Of a stretch of 35,934 nucleotides of DNA, positions 18,365 to 23,838 are shown in pieces. The position numbers were made by a program, and so were the translations under genes. This stretch comes from a virus, in the IMG/VR virus record IMGVR_UViG_3300025699_000025, positions 1-35,934 of that record. One strand, written 5' to 3'. Under the pieces are notes generated by a model. That model was not told where the DNA came from. It did no database searches and worked only from the letters and a program-made list of their open reading frames with translations. Each line of letters begins with the position of its first letter. Position 1 is the stretch's first letter.

Positions 18365-18694
18365 TTAGTACACCTCCAGGATAGTAATCCCATGCACAGC
18401 TTTCATAAGCTTCTTAACTAGCCTGTAGCGTGCTTGCTTGGCAGTGATAGGTGATTTAACATCTTCCACTATTAATGTGCCTTCTTTGTTCTTGTATTGA
18501 CTGTCAGCAGTGTATCTACATATCTTTTGGTCATTTACTAATATCTGGTAGACTGGGTGTATCTCAAGGTCTGATATCTCACCATCTTTTAAGCGCTGCT
18601 TGTTGTGCAGGTATCTTGCGTGCTCACGCTTGCTGTCAAATGTCATACCATCATCTTTGACCTTGATGGCGTTGTATTTGTTACGTTTATACAT
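18365..18694 (-). CDS. DUF1064 phage nuclease-like protein
   Basis: A 109-residue protein. I use ATG 18694, which overlaps the HNH gene stop as TGATG; a TTG three bases earlier is less likely. It matches the DUF1064 pattern: NKYNAIKVKDDGMTFDSKREHARY, IHPVYQILVNDQKICRYTADSQYKNKEGTLIVEDVKSPITAKQARYRLVKKLM. The E-x-x-(x)20-40-D-x-(x)n-EDVKS arrangement is that of a PD-(D/E)XK nuclease fold. Family members are proposed phage endonucleases acting on recombination or replication structures. The exact substrate is unknown. Confidence 0.85.
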   Translation of the reverse strand: MYKRNKYNAIKVKDDGMTFDSKREHARYLHNKQRLKDGEISDLEIHPVYQILVNDQKICRYTADSQYKNKEGTLIVEDVKSPITAKQARYRLVKKLMKAVHGITILEVY

Positions 18695-19080
18695 CAATCA
18701 ATTTCCTTAATATTAGGTTTGTAGCTGTCGCCAAATCCACGCGATTGAATTTTTGTACGGCCAACAATTTTTTGTTTAGGCTTCTGACTTTTCTTAGTAG
18801 ACTTTGTTAAGCTTCTGACTTTCCTGCGGTTAGCCGCATCTCTCCTGTCTTTAGCGAGTCCGCAAGGCTTAACGCACCAAAGCGCTATGTTGCCTTCTTC
18901 ATGCTTGCCGCCAAATGCTCTTTGCATAATATGCTCAATGCGTATTTTACGTTGTTCAAATTCCAAATCTCTCCCACAGCCACAGCCACACTTGCCACAC
19001 TGCTCCATAGCTATCTTGGCGTACAAATAATTAGGTATTGTGCGGTACTTGACGTAATCCGGGTGCTCGCTAAACTTCAT
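18694..19080 (-). CDS. HNH endonuclease-like protein with altered third His
   Basis: A 128-residue protein. The frame extends to 19116, but ATG 19080 has a perfect AGGAGG seven bases upstream and is the preferred start. The HNH fold is visible: zinc-ribbon cysteines (CGKCGCGCGRDL), RIEHIMQRAFGGKHEEGNIALWC, then CGLAKDRRDAANRRK. In the family the last part is normally CH..KT..D; here the histidine position is glycine (PCGLAKD). The enzyme may be impaired, or may use another ligand. A basic tail (KSTKKSQKPKQKIVGRTK) would favour DNA binding. It overlaps both neighbours. Confidence 0.8.
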   Translation of the reverse strand: MKFSEHPDYVKYRTIPNYLYAKIAMEQCGKCGCGCGRDLEFEQRKIRIEHIMQRAFGGKHEEGNIALWCVKPCGLAKDRRDAANRRKVRSLTKSTKKSQKPKQKIVGRTKIQSRGFGDSYKPNIKEID

Positions 19081-19252
19081 CGAACAACCTCCTGAGCGCC
19101 TCTGTAGTTTCTTCATTCACAAGTTTCTGCCAGTAATGTTGTGATCTAGTATCTTTTCTCCGCTTTGCTCGGTGCAGCATCATGCGATTGAAGTAGGGAT
19201 GTTCAGTGTAAAAGGTTTCAGTGACTTCGCCTTCATGTTTTTGTATTTTCAT
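19070..19252 (-). CDS. Small hypothetical protein
   Basis: A 60-residue protein, charged and His/Arg-rich (YFNRMMLHRAKRRKDTRSQHYWQ), ending in an acidic helix (EETTEALRRLFDEV). It has a good ribosome binding site (AAGGAG, 7 bases) which itself covers the stop of the methyltransferase gene, so it is coupled to it. It overlaps the HNH start by 11 bases. No family recognised. Confidence 0.65.
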   Translation of the reverse strand: MKIQKHEGEVTETFYTEHPYFNRMMLHRAKRRKDTRSQHYWQKLVNEETTEALRRLFDEV

Positions 19253-19253
19253 T

Positions 19254-20267
19254 TTAATCTCCTTTATTTAATCTTGCAGACAACACTGTCCAAGCTTTAG
19301 CTGCTGTTGCAGGAACAACACCATTTCCAAGCATACGAATGCGGTCAACTCTGTTTTTCTTTACATCAGTTGTACGAGGCGTGTTACCCTCCCAATCCCC
19401 TGACCAATTATTTTGCCATTCATTGCTATCGCCATCCAGTGCAGTCCAACCAGGCGGTAAACCCATTAGTTTTTCGACCCAATCTGGATTCAGTGCTTTG
19501 CTGTCGGTTGTAGCTCGTACTGCGTCAGCTAAATTATTAGTCATTGGATTACGATTTTTTGCTTTACAAGTTTCAACGTTTTGCCCACCTTTATAATCTC
19601 TGGTGGCTGGTGTAGGCCAATTAACTTTGACTGCATCTGCTAACTTAGCGCCATACCAAGCGCTGTCTGGGTCTTTGCTGTGTTTTGATTTGTATTGACC
19701 ATTAACTATTTCAGTTGGATAGCCACCGCCTGTCGCGTCAAATACTGTAGCTGTCGGCCATGATAAAGACTCTTTTTCTTTGGTGCTGTGCGCCAACTTC
19801 ACGCGCGCTGAATATTCCCCACGTTGCATTGTAACCATCTTCTTCCAAGTCGCTAATGACTGTGGAGAGTCCAAGCGATATGTGACCTTCGACGTTTTCG
19901 AACATAACTCTATTAGGTCTAATTGCTTCCATGTGTTTTCTGATGACAGGCCACAAGTGTCTGGAATCGTCTTTTCCTTGTCTTTTACCTGCCTGTGAAA
20001 ACGGCTGACATGGATATCCTCCAGTGATGATGTCAACTTTGTTTCTAAAGATTTGTGCTGGGAAGGTTTTAAGATTCGTGTAAATAGGTGCAGCAGGAAT
20101 GAGTCCTCTTTCCATCTTCTGCACCAAGTTTGTAATGGCGAAGGCTTCGATCTCCACATAAGCGATTGTTCTATGTTCAAACCCTGCAAGATCAAGTCCT
20201 CTTTCGATTCCACCATATCCGCTGCAAAAGCTGACGACAGTTGGTAATTTTTCGGTAGCACCCACAT
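19254..20267 (-). CDS. Target-recognition and motif X half of cytosine methyltransferase, overprinting the catalytic half
   Basis: A 337-residue frame opening at ATG 20267, inside the stop of the preceding gene (TAATG). Residues 100-337 read as the target-recognition region and end of a C5 methyltransferase: TWKKMVTMQRGEYSARVKLA, two WPT modules (SWPTATVFDATGGG at 169-182; NWPTPATRDYKGGQ at 216-229), PDWVEKLMGLPPGW (261-274), and motif X in MLGNGVVPATAAKAW (312-326). It lacks the PCQ and ENV catalytic motifs; these lie in the overlapping frame (19738-20265). Residues 1-100 are unrecognised and may be only a by-product of overlap. It either pairs with that protein as a second subunit or supplies its C-terminus by frameshift. 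Confidence 0.75.
   Translation of the reverse strand: MWVLPKNYQLSSAFAADMVESKEDLILQGLNIEQSLMWRSKPSPLQTWCRRWKEDSFLLHLFTRILKPSQHKSLETKLTSSLEDIHVSRFHRQVKDKEKTIPDTCGLSSENTWKQLDLIELCSKTSKVTYRLDSPQSLATWKKMVTMQRGEYSARVKLAHSTKEKESLSWPTATVFDATGGGYPTEIVNGQYKSKHSKDPDSAWYGAKLADAVKVNWPTPATRDYKGGQNVETCKAKNRNPMTNNLADAVRATTDSKALNPDWVEKLMGLPPGWTALDGDSNEWQNNWSGDWEGNTPRTTDVKKNRVDRIRMLGNGVVPATAAKAWTVLSARLNKGD
19736..19743 (-). promoter_or_regulatory. Candidate +1 frameshift site (AUU UGA C)
   Basis: The catalytic frame ends ATT TGA C. Slipping one base forward at the stop reads GAC GCG ACA and enters the second methyltransferase frame exactly. The layout parallels CUU UGA C of bacterial prfB. No Shine-Dalgarno-like stimulator is seen just upstream, and Ile-tRNA re-pairing on UUU would be weak. 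Hence candidate only. Confidence 0.4.
19738..20265 (-). CDS. Catalytic half of C5-cytosine DNA methyltransferase (motifs I-VIII)
   Basis: A 175-residue protein starting at GTG 20265, two bases downstream of the ATG of the other frame, behind the same AGGGGAG. Motif I is FCSGYGGIERG (13-23). Motif IV is GGYPCQPFSQAG with the attacking cysteine C86. Motif VI is FENVEG (E123). Motif VIII is QHQRKRVFIMA (160-170). It transfers methyl from AdoMet to cytosine, probably guarding phage DNA from restriction. It stops at TGA right after motif VIII, so target recognition and motif X are missing; both occur in the +1 frame. The stop context ATT-TGA-C would allow a +1 shift giving a 336-residue product of normal length. 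Confidence 0.88.
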   Translation of the reverse strand: MGATEKLPTVVSFCSGYGGIERGLDLAGFEHRTIAYVEIEAFAITNLVQKMERGLIPAAPIYTNLKTFPAQIFRNKVDIITGGYPCQPFSQAGKRQGKDDSRHLWPVIRKHMEAIRPNRVMFENVEGHISLGLSTVISDLEEDGYNATWGIFSAREVGAQHQRKRVFIMADSYSI

Positions 20268-20476
20268 TAAAACTCCCCTCTACAAATCTTGTTTAGTTTG
20301 TGTAGTTGGTTAGGTGTTAATCTGCCTTTATGTAGCTTAATAATACATGACCACCGAGATTCCGGGATACCAAAGATGCGCCATTTTCTGACACTATCTT
20401 GTTTTATTTCTGTATTCTCTGAAATAGCTTTTGAGCCACCGCAATTTTTTATGATTGATTCAATTGTATGTTTCAT
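20267..20476 (-). CDS. Small Cro/YdaS-like helix-turn-helix regulator
   Basis: A 69-residue DNA-binding protein, first gene of the leftward replication block. The helix-turn-helix reads IIKNCGGSKAISENTEIKQDSVRKWRIFGIPESRWSCIIKL, the layout of small phage Cro-type repressors. A ribosome binding site AAAGGAG lies 7 bases before ATG 20476. The promoter before it has a 15-bp palindrome between its -35 and -10, the expected place for an autoregulatory operator. Its stop TAA forms TAATGTG with the two methyltransferase starts. That it binds the palindrome is inferred. Confidence 0.78.
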   Translation of the reverse strand: MKHTIESIIKNCGGSKAISENTEIKQDSVRKWRIFGIPESRWSCIIKLHKGRLTPNQLHKLNKICRGEF

Positions 20477-20499
20477 TATTTTTCTCCTTTAATGTCTAT

Positions 20500-20528
20500 A
20501 TCATAAGGAAATGTTTTCCTAATTGCAA
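20500..20528 (-). promoter_or_regulatory. Leftward early promoter (PL-like), -35 shared with the rightward promoter
   Basis: On the minus strand TTGCAA (20528-20523), a 17-base spacer and TATGAT (20505-20500) lie just upstream of the HTH gene. The spacer contains the palindrome AGGAAA-ACA-TTTCCT. TTGCAA is self-complementary and also serves the opposite promoter. Confidence 0.7.
20506..20520. promoter_or_regulatory. Palindromic operator candidate
   Basis: AGGAAA TGT TTTCCT is a perfect 6-bp inverted repeat with a 3-base centre. It fills the spacer of the leftward promoter and ends two bases from the shared -35. One bound dimer could block both promoters. The likely ligand is the adjacent Cro-like protein or the GcrA-like protein. 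Confidence 0.65.
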
Positions 20529-20550
20529 GGATTAAGTTTTTGCTTATAAT
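20523..20550 (+). promoter_or_regulatory. Rightward early promoter (PR-like)
   Basis: TTGCAA (20523-20528), a 16-base spacer and a perfect TATAAT (20545-20550). Transcription would start near 20557, before the AAAGGATT binding site of the leader ORF and the GcrA-like gene. Confidence 0.75.
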
Positions 20551-20575
20551 GAATGTAATAACAAAGGATTGAGAA

Positions 20576-20602
20576 ATGAATTACGTTGGTAAAAATGCCT
20601 AA
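20576..20602 (+). CDS. Possible 8-residue leader peptide ORF
   Basis: ATG 20576 carries the strong AAAGGATTGAGAA binding site but encodes only MNYVGKNA before TAA 20600-20602. The ATG of the regulator gene (20595) lies inside it, in another frame, with a poor binding site of its own. Translation coupling is one reading. The other is a one-base difference in the A5 run (20591-20595), since one A fewer would fuse MNYVGK directly to the regulator. Confidence 0.45.
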   Translation: MNYVGKNA

Positions 20603-21176
20603 AAGATTTTGGACACAAGATAAGATATTACAAATAATAACATTATGGAAAGATGAAACACTTTCTGTAGATCAGATTGCAGCAGAGCTAGGCACTACTA
20701 AGTCCTCTGTTGATAAGTTTGCTCATCGCAACCGGGATACATTGCCAAAGCGCGGTCATCAAAAAAAACCAAAACCTGTCAAATTTAAATTAGTTCCTAA
20801 AGTATCTAATCAATATAAAAAATATACAGATATTAAAATAATACATAAATGCCGTAGACTTTTTGAGGCAGGATACAGCACCCCGGATATTTGTGAGTTG
20901 GCTGAAGTAAGTCAATCGACATTTTACAAAATGCGTAAATATGCACCTAAATATTTTATAAAAGTAAAAACGCCACAGCCAGAAAATATTATACCTGTGA
21001 AGTTTGCGCCTCCCGGAAAAGGTTATTATTTAAAATCTAATGGTGGATATTTACATTTAAGCGGCAAGACCTTAACATTAAATAGCAAATATGCTTGGCG
21101 CGGTACAGAGTATCAATGCACTCTTTTAATGAAAACATCACCATTTAAAAAGCTTATCGCTGTTAGAGAATATTAA
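20595..21176 (+). CDS. GcrA-like double-HTH transcriptional regulator
   Basis: A 193-residue protein; the TTG at 20586 is an alternative start. Residues 5-45 (RFWTQDKILQIITLWKDETLSVDQIAAELGTTKSSVDKFAHR) match the N-terminal DNA-binding domain of GcrA, the alphaproteobacterial cell-cycle regulator that binds methylated promoters with sigma70. A second HTH lies at about 83-112 (RRLFEAGYSTPDICELAEVSQSTFYKMRKY). The C-terminal 60 residues look like a small beta domain and are unassigned. It is the first gene of the rightward early operon, and its stop overlaps the NusG-like gene (TAATG). It probably redirects host RNA polymerase; the family link is by motif only. Confidence 0.68.
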   Translation: MPKRFWTQDKILQIITLWKDETLSVDQIAAELGTTKSSVDKFAHRNRDTLPKRGHQKKPKPVKFKLVPKVSNQYKKYTDIKIIHKCRRLFEAGYSTPDICELAEVSQSTFYKMRKYAPKYFIKVKTPQPENIIPVKFAPPGKGYYLKSNGGYLHLSGKTLTLNSKYAWRGTEYQCTLLMKTSPFKKLIAVREY

Positions 21177-21706
21177 TGTGGTACTTATTAAAAGTTAAAA
21201 CTGGCACAGAATTTAAAATTCATGATTTATTAACTGATAATAATATTGAAGTTTACAGCCCTTATGAGAAAAAAGCTGTTAGGCGTAGTAAGCAACAGAA
21301 AAAATCTAGGGTTCGAGTTAATTATATTTTGCCTGTTTTACTAGGTTATCTACTTATTAATGTAGATGATTTTACAGAAATTTATGATCTAATAAGCAAA
21401 TATAGAAATATTTATGGTCTGCTATACGATGGCACGTCACCATATCGACTGCATGACAGCGTTATTAGTGAGCTAAAAGAAATATATCCTGTTGGTTATA
21501 AAACAGGTAAATTAAAAAATAGTATTGAGCAAATCAAACCGAGATATAAAAAAAATGATATATTAAAAATTGATAGTGGGCCTTTTACTGGGTTACAGAT
21601 ATCTGTATTGTCAGTCACTGACAGCAATCTAATAGGTAATCTGCAAATATTAGGGGCGGCAAGAGCAGTCACAGTAGCTTTAGACGAAATTAGGCTAAAC
21701 AAATGA
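21176..21706 (+). CDS. Phage NusG/RfaH-like transcription elongation (antitermination) factor
   Basis: A 176-residue protein. It begins MWYLLKVKTGTEFKIHDLL, followed by NIEVYSPYEKKAVRRSKQQ and LPVLLGYLLINVD, the NGN domain that binds the polymerase clamp. A KOW-type segment follows (KKNDILKIDSGPFTGLQISVLSV, about 122-144). Length and order fit NusG/RfaH. A phage copy would make host RNA polymerase ignore terminators on phage operons. It is cotranscribed with the GcrA-like regulator upstream and a small HTH protein downstream (overlaps TAATG and ATGA). Whether it acts on the leftward or late operon is unknown. Confidence 0.82.
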   Translation: MWYLLKVKTGTEFKIHDLLTDNNIEVYSPYEKKAVRRSKQQKKSRVRVNYILPVLLGYLLINVDDFTEIYDLISKYRNIYGLLYDGTSPYRLHDSVISELKEIYPVGYKTGKLKNSIEQIKPRYKKNDILKIDSGPFTGLQISVLSVTDSNLIGNLQILGAARAVTVALDEIRLNK

Positions 21707-21861
21707 AACAATATTATGATTATCTTGATAGGCTCAGTAGATCAGTAACGCTAGATTACACTAAAAGCCCTGATTACTTAGCTGATAGGTTTGATATAAG
21801 CCGTAGTGATGCCTATAGTTATTACATTAAATGGTTTAATAGCAGAAAAGCAGGCAAATAA
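21703..21861 (+). CDS. 52-residue HTH-like protein
   Basis: ATG 21703 overlaps the NusG-like stop (ATGA). The stop TAA 21859-21861 abuts the terminator. The protein reads MKQYYDYLDRLS, then SPDYLADRFDISRSDAYSYYIKW, which looks like a helix-turn-helix (ADRFDISRSDAYSYY), and ends in a short basic tail. It is probably a third small regulator of the operon. No family recognised. Confidence 0.65.
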   Translation: MKQYYDYLDRLSRSVTLDYTKSPDYLADRFDISRSDAYSYYIKWFNSRKAGK

Positions 21862-21887
21862 AAAAGCCCCGAAGGGCTTTCTTTTTC
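21860..21887 (+). terminator. Bidirectional Rho-independent terminator
   Basis: AAAGCCC-CGAA-GGGCTTT forms a 7-bp stem (21863-21869 with 21874-21880) followed by CTTTTT. On the other strand the loop is TTCG and the stem is followed by a T run, so it can also end the convergent leftward unit starting at 22697. Confidence 0.92.
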
Positions 21888-22104
21888 ATATTGAATATGG
21901 TGTATGATAAACACTCGACATAGTATTGTGCTCCTCCCAGTCAGAGCGTTCTTCGGGTGGTTCATAAAAGCTATTATATAGCTCATAAAATTGGTCTAAT
22001 GTCGCAATTTCAATCAATGCTTCTAAAATATTTTGTGCATCATCGTTTAATTCAAGTATATCCAGTAAAATATCGTTTTTTTCTTTTTTTTCTACTTCTG
22101 TCAT
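21886..22104 (-). CDS. Small acidic hypothetical protein
   Basis: A 72-residue acidic protein. The open frame continues to 22242, but ATG 22104 has the AAAGGATAATAA binding site typical of this region, and the upstream portion is covered by a better ORF in another frame. It reads MTEVEKKEKNDILLDILELN, then helical LEALIEIATLDQFYELYNSFY, and ends EERSDWEEHNTMSSVYHTPYSI. No family recognised. It is the last gene of a three-gene leftward unit ending at the shared terminator. Confidence 0.6.
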   Translation of the reverse strand: MTEVEKKEKNDILLDILELNDDAQNILEALIEIATLDQFYELYNSFYEPPEERSDWEEHNTMSSVYHTPYSI

Positions 22105-22108
22105 TTTA

Positions 22109-22279
22109 TTATCCTTTATTTTCATTAAATTCTGTTTCAATTTCTTCCGCGCAGATTCCGCATCTCCACCCTTCAATATCATCACCATAGTAGGGATAAC
22201 GATTGACATACCTGCCTGTCCCGGGAGAGCAATTGTTGTCACAATCTACACATACTTCTTTACCAAATATATTATTCAT
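22109..22279 (-). CDS. 56-residue zinc-finger-like protein
   Basis: ATG 22279 is preceded by AAAAGGATAATAA, the region's usual binding site; the stop is TAA 22111-22109. The sequence begins MNNIFGKEVCVDCDNNC, then a Tyr/Gly-rich middle, GWRCGICAEEIETEF and a short tail. CVDC and CGIC would form a zinc knuckle, similar to the GICG unit of the protein at 12880. Function unknown. Confidence 0.65.
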   Translation of the reverse strand: MNNIFGKEVCVDCDNNCSPGTGRYVNRYPYYGDDIEGWRCGICAEEIETEFNENKG

Positions 22280-22292
22280 TTTATTATCCTTT

Positions 22293-22697
22293 TTATTTGC
22301 TTAAAAAAGCCCATGTTGAACGATAGCAATATTTGTTGTCAAATATATCAGCCATCAACGCATTAGATTTGCGCCAGAGTTGATATAGTATTTCAAATTT
22401 TTCAGCGTGTTTTTTATGTACTTTAGAAATACCAATACTAAGCATTGCTAGCGTTTCATCCCATATTTTTTGAACTTCAATATAGGCTTCGACCTTAAAC
22501 ATTTGCTCACGCTTAATTGTCAATACAGTTGATTGATTTGACATCCCAGACGCTGATAAATCACCATCAACAGCAAATAAATCATATGTTTTGTTTGCAT
22601 ATGGTTTTTTATATACGCATGAATAATTTTCAAGCACCTCTGTAATCTCATCTATTGCAGTGTTTAATGTTGTTTTTATTTCTACATTATTTAACAT
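22293..22697 (-). CDS. Hypothetical protein, start of leftward accessory unit
   Basis: A 134-residue protein with GAAAGGATTATAA before ATG 22697. It is mostly helical (VEAYIEVQKIWDETLAMLSIGISKVHKKHAEKFEILYQLWRKSNALM), with a short beta stretch (KTYDLFAVDGDLSASGMSNQS). There are no membrane segments. I recognise no family. A promoter candidate lies 30-60 bases upstream, so it probably heads its unit. Confidence 0.65.
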   Translation of the reverse strand: MLNNVEIKTTLNTAIDEITEVLENYSCVYKKPYANKTYDLFAVDGDLSASGMSNQSTVLTIKREQMFKVEAYIEVQKIWDETLAMLSIGISKVHKKHAEKFEILYQLWRKSNALMADIFDNKYCYRSTWAFLSK

Positions 22698-22727
22698 TTT
22701 ATAATCCTTTCTTTAAAATGTGTTTTT

Positions 22728-22755
22728 AATATACATAATAATAATATTAATGCAA
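22728..22755 (-). promoter_or_regulatory. Candidate sigma70 promoter, leftward accessory unit
   Basis: TTGCAT (22755-22750), a 16-base spacer and TATATT (22733-22728) on the minus strand, about 30 bases before ATG 22697. Confidence 0.6.
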
Positions 22756-22839
22756 TAGTAACGTGAATTTAATTCCATATGTGCTGCATTCCAAGTGAAA
22801 ATTTTATTGCAAAATGTGCAGTTTTATTGGGTTTTATGC

Positions 22840-22877
22840 TTGTATTATGTTGTCAATTAGCTATAGTAAGTTATCAT
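22840..22877 (+). promoter_or_regulatory. Candidate promoter region, rightward accessory unit
   Basis: Two overlapping options exist: TTGTAT-16-TATAGT (22840-22867) and TTGTCA-16-TATCAT (22850-22877). The second has better hexamers but would start transcription within the ribosome binding site of the gene at 22896. Confidence 0.45.
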
Positions 22878-22895
22878 TTAGAAAGGATTAGAAAA

Positions 22896-23141
22896 ATGAA
22901 CTATGATATAAAAACTTTTGATAAAGATACTATTGTATATTTCGACAGAACAGAATTTAATTTGATAGGTTATGATTATTATATAAAAGATAATTTTTGC
23001 TATATACCCACAACACAAGTTGACAAATTAAAAAAGAAATCTTCAGTAATAAACTCTTTTTTAATTAATAACAATAATAATGAAATTTGTTTCAGTGAAT
23101 ATGATTTTGATGAAACTTACAACCCATTTAAAAAGGATTAG
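22896..23141 (+). CDS. Small hypothetical protein
   Basis: An 81-residue protein. The frame extends upstream to 22779 with a hydrophobic stretch, but ATG 22896 has the region's AAAGGATTAGAAAA binding site, so I start there. It is Asn/Asp/Tyr-rich (FDRTEFNLIGYDYYIKDNFCYIPTTQ; SEYDFDETYNPFKKD). Its stop TAG is part of the binding site of the next gene. No family recognised. If the longer form is used, it would carry a membrane anchor (VLLGFMLVLCCQLAIV). Confidence 0.6.
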   Translation: MNYDIKTFDKDTIVYFDRTEFNLIGYDYYIKDNFCYIPTTQVDKLKKKSSVINSFLINNNNNEICFSEYDFDETYNPFKKD

Positions 23142-23145
23142 AAAA

Positions 23146-23352
23146 ATGGAAAAACTACTAATAAACGAATTAAAAGAATATACTAAAAAGCATAATTTAC
23201 CATACATTGACGCATTAGAATTAATAAGTGTTTTAAATAGTCATATTGATTGGTTAGACGATTACATTGCTAAGTGGGATAAAACGCACGATTTAGAATT
23301 TAATGAAGAACAACTTTTAACACTATTAAAAGAGCACAGAGGGAGATCTTAA
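23146..23352 (+). CDS. Small helical hypothetical protein
   Basis: A 68-residue protein; ATG 23146 is chosen for the AAAAGGATTAGAAAA upstream, although the frame is open from 23080. It is entirely helical in look and acidic/amphipathic (LLINELKEYTKKHNLPYIDALELISVL; EEQLLTLLKEHRG). No family recognised. It lies in a rightward unit of short genes spaced by single binding sites. Confidence 0.6.
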   Translation: MEKLLINELKEYTKKHNLPYIDALELISVLNSHIDWLDDYIAKWDKTHDLEFNEEQLLTLLKEHRGRS

Positions 23353-23353
23353 A

Positions 23354-23506
23354 ATGCCAAATAAAAAAGGGCTATATGCCAATATTCATGCAAAGCGAAA
23401 ACGTATTGCAAAGGGGTCTAATGAGCAAATGAGAAAAGTAGGCACTAAAGGCGCGCCAACTGCTAAAGCTTTTAAAGCGGCTAAAAAAACGGCTAAAAAG
23501 AAATAA
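23354..23506 (+). CDS. 50-residue basic conserved phage protein (GLYANIHAKRKRI...KGAPTAKAF)
   Basis: ATG 23354 follows GGGAGATCTTAAA, which overlaps the end of the preceding gene. The protein reads MPNKKGLYANIHAKRKRIAK, EQMRKVGTKGAPTAKAFK and a Lys/Ala tail. I recognise this as a widespread small basic protein of marine phages. Its charge suggests DNA or RNA binding, but no function is established to my knowledge. Confidence 0.82.
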   Translation: MPNKKGLYANIHAKRKRIAKGSNEQMRKVGTKGAPTAKAFKAAKKTAKKK

Positions 23507-23511
23507 ATATC

Positions 23512-23539
23512 TTGTTAATAATGGCTATTCTGCTATATT
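23512..23539 (+). promoter_or_regulatory. Candidate sigma70 promoter
   Basis: TTGTTA (23512-23517), a 16-base spacer and TATATT (23534-23539), about 35 bases before the gene at 23576. Confidence 0.55.
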
Positions 23540-23575
23540 AATAATAGGCAATTAAGCCACATAAAGGATTAAGTT

Positions 23576-23806
23576 ATGACATACGAACATTTAAAAACAG
23601 AAATAATAGAACTTGGCGGAGGCTATCAAGCGCGCGTTGTATATTTAGGTGACAATATAGAAAATAAAAAGGTTGCCGTAATTGATAGGCACGACATATG
23701 CTTATATGATTCTATAGATGATTTTTGGTATGATTTCGATAAAACTTCGCCCTATTCACCAAAAGCCGAATTAAAGCGCCTTGATATTATGCCAGTCGAA
23801 AATTAA
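23576..23806 (+). CDS. Small hypothetical protein
   Basis: A 76-residue protein with ATAAAGGATTAAGTT before the ATG. It looks like a compact beta/alpha unit (GGGYQARVVYLGDNIENKKV; IDRHDICLYDSIDDFWYDFD) and is acidic. No family recognised. It has its own upstream promoter candidate and is followed by one more short gene and a terminator. Confidence 0.65.
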   Translation: MTYEHLKTEIIELGGGYQARVVYLGDNIENKKVAVIDRHDICLYDSIDDFWYDFDKTSPYSPKAELKRLDIMPVEN

Positions 23807-23838
23807 TATAATTAATAGATAAAATAAAGGATTAAAAA

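Noticed and set aside
22779-22895. Hydrophobic N-terminal extension of the 22896 gene
   Set aside because: It would cover the promoter candidates and lacks a binding site, while ATG 22896 has the region's standard one. Kept as a possibility in the entry.
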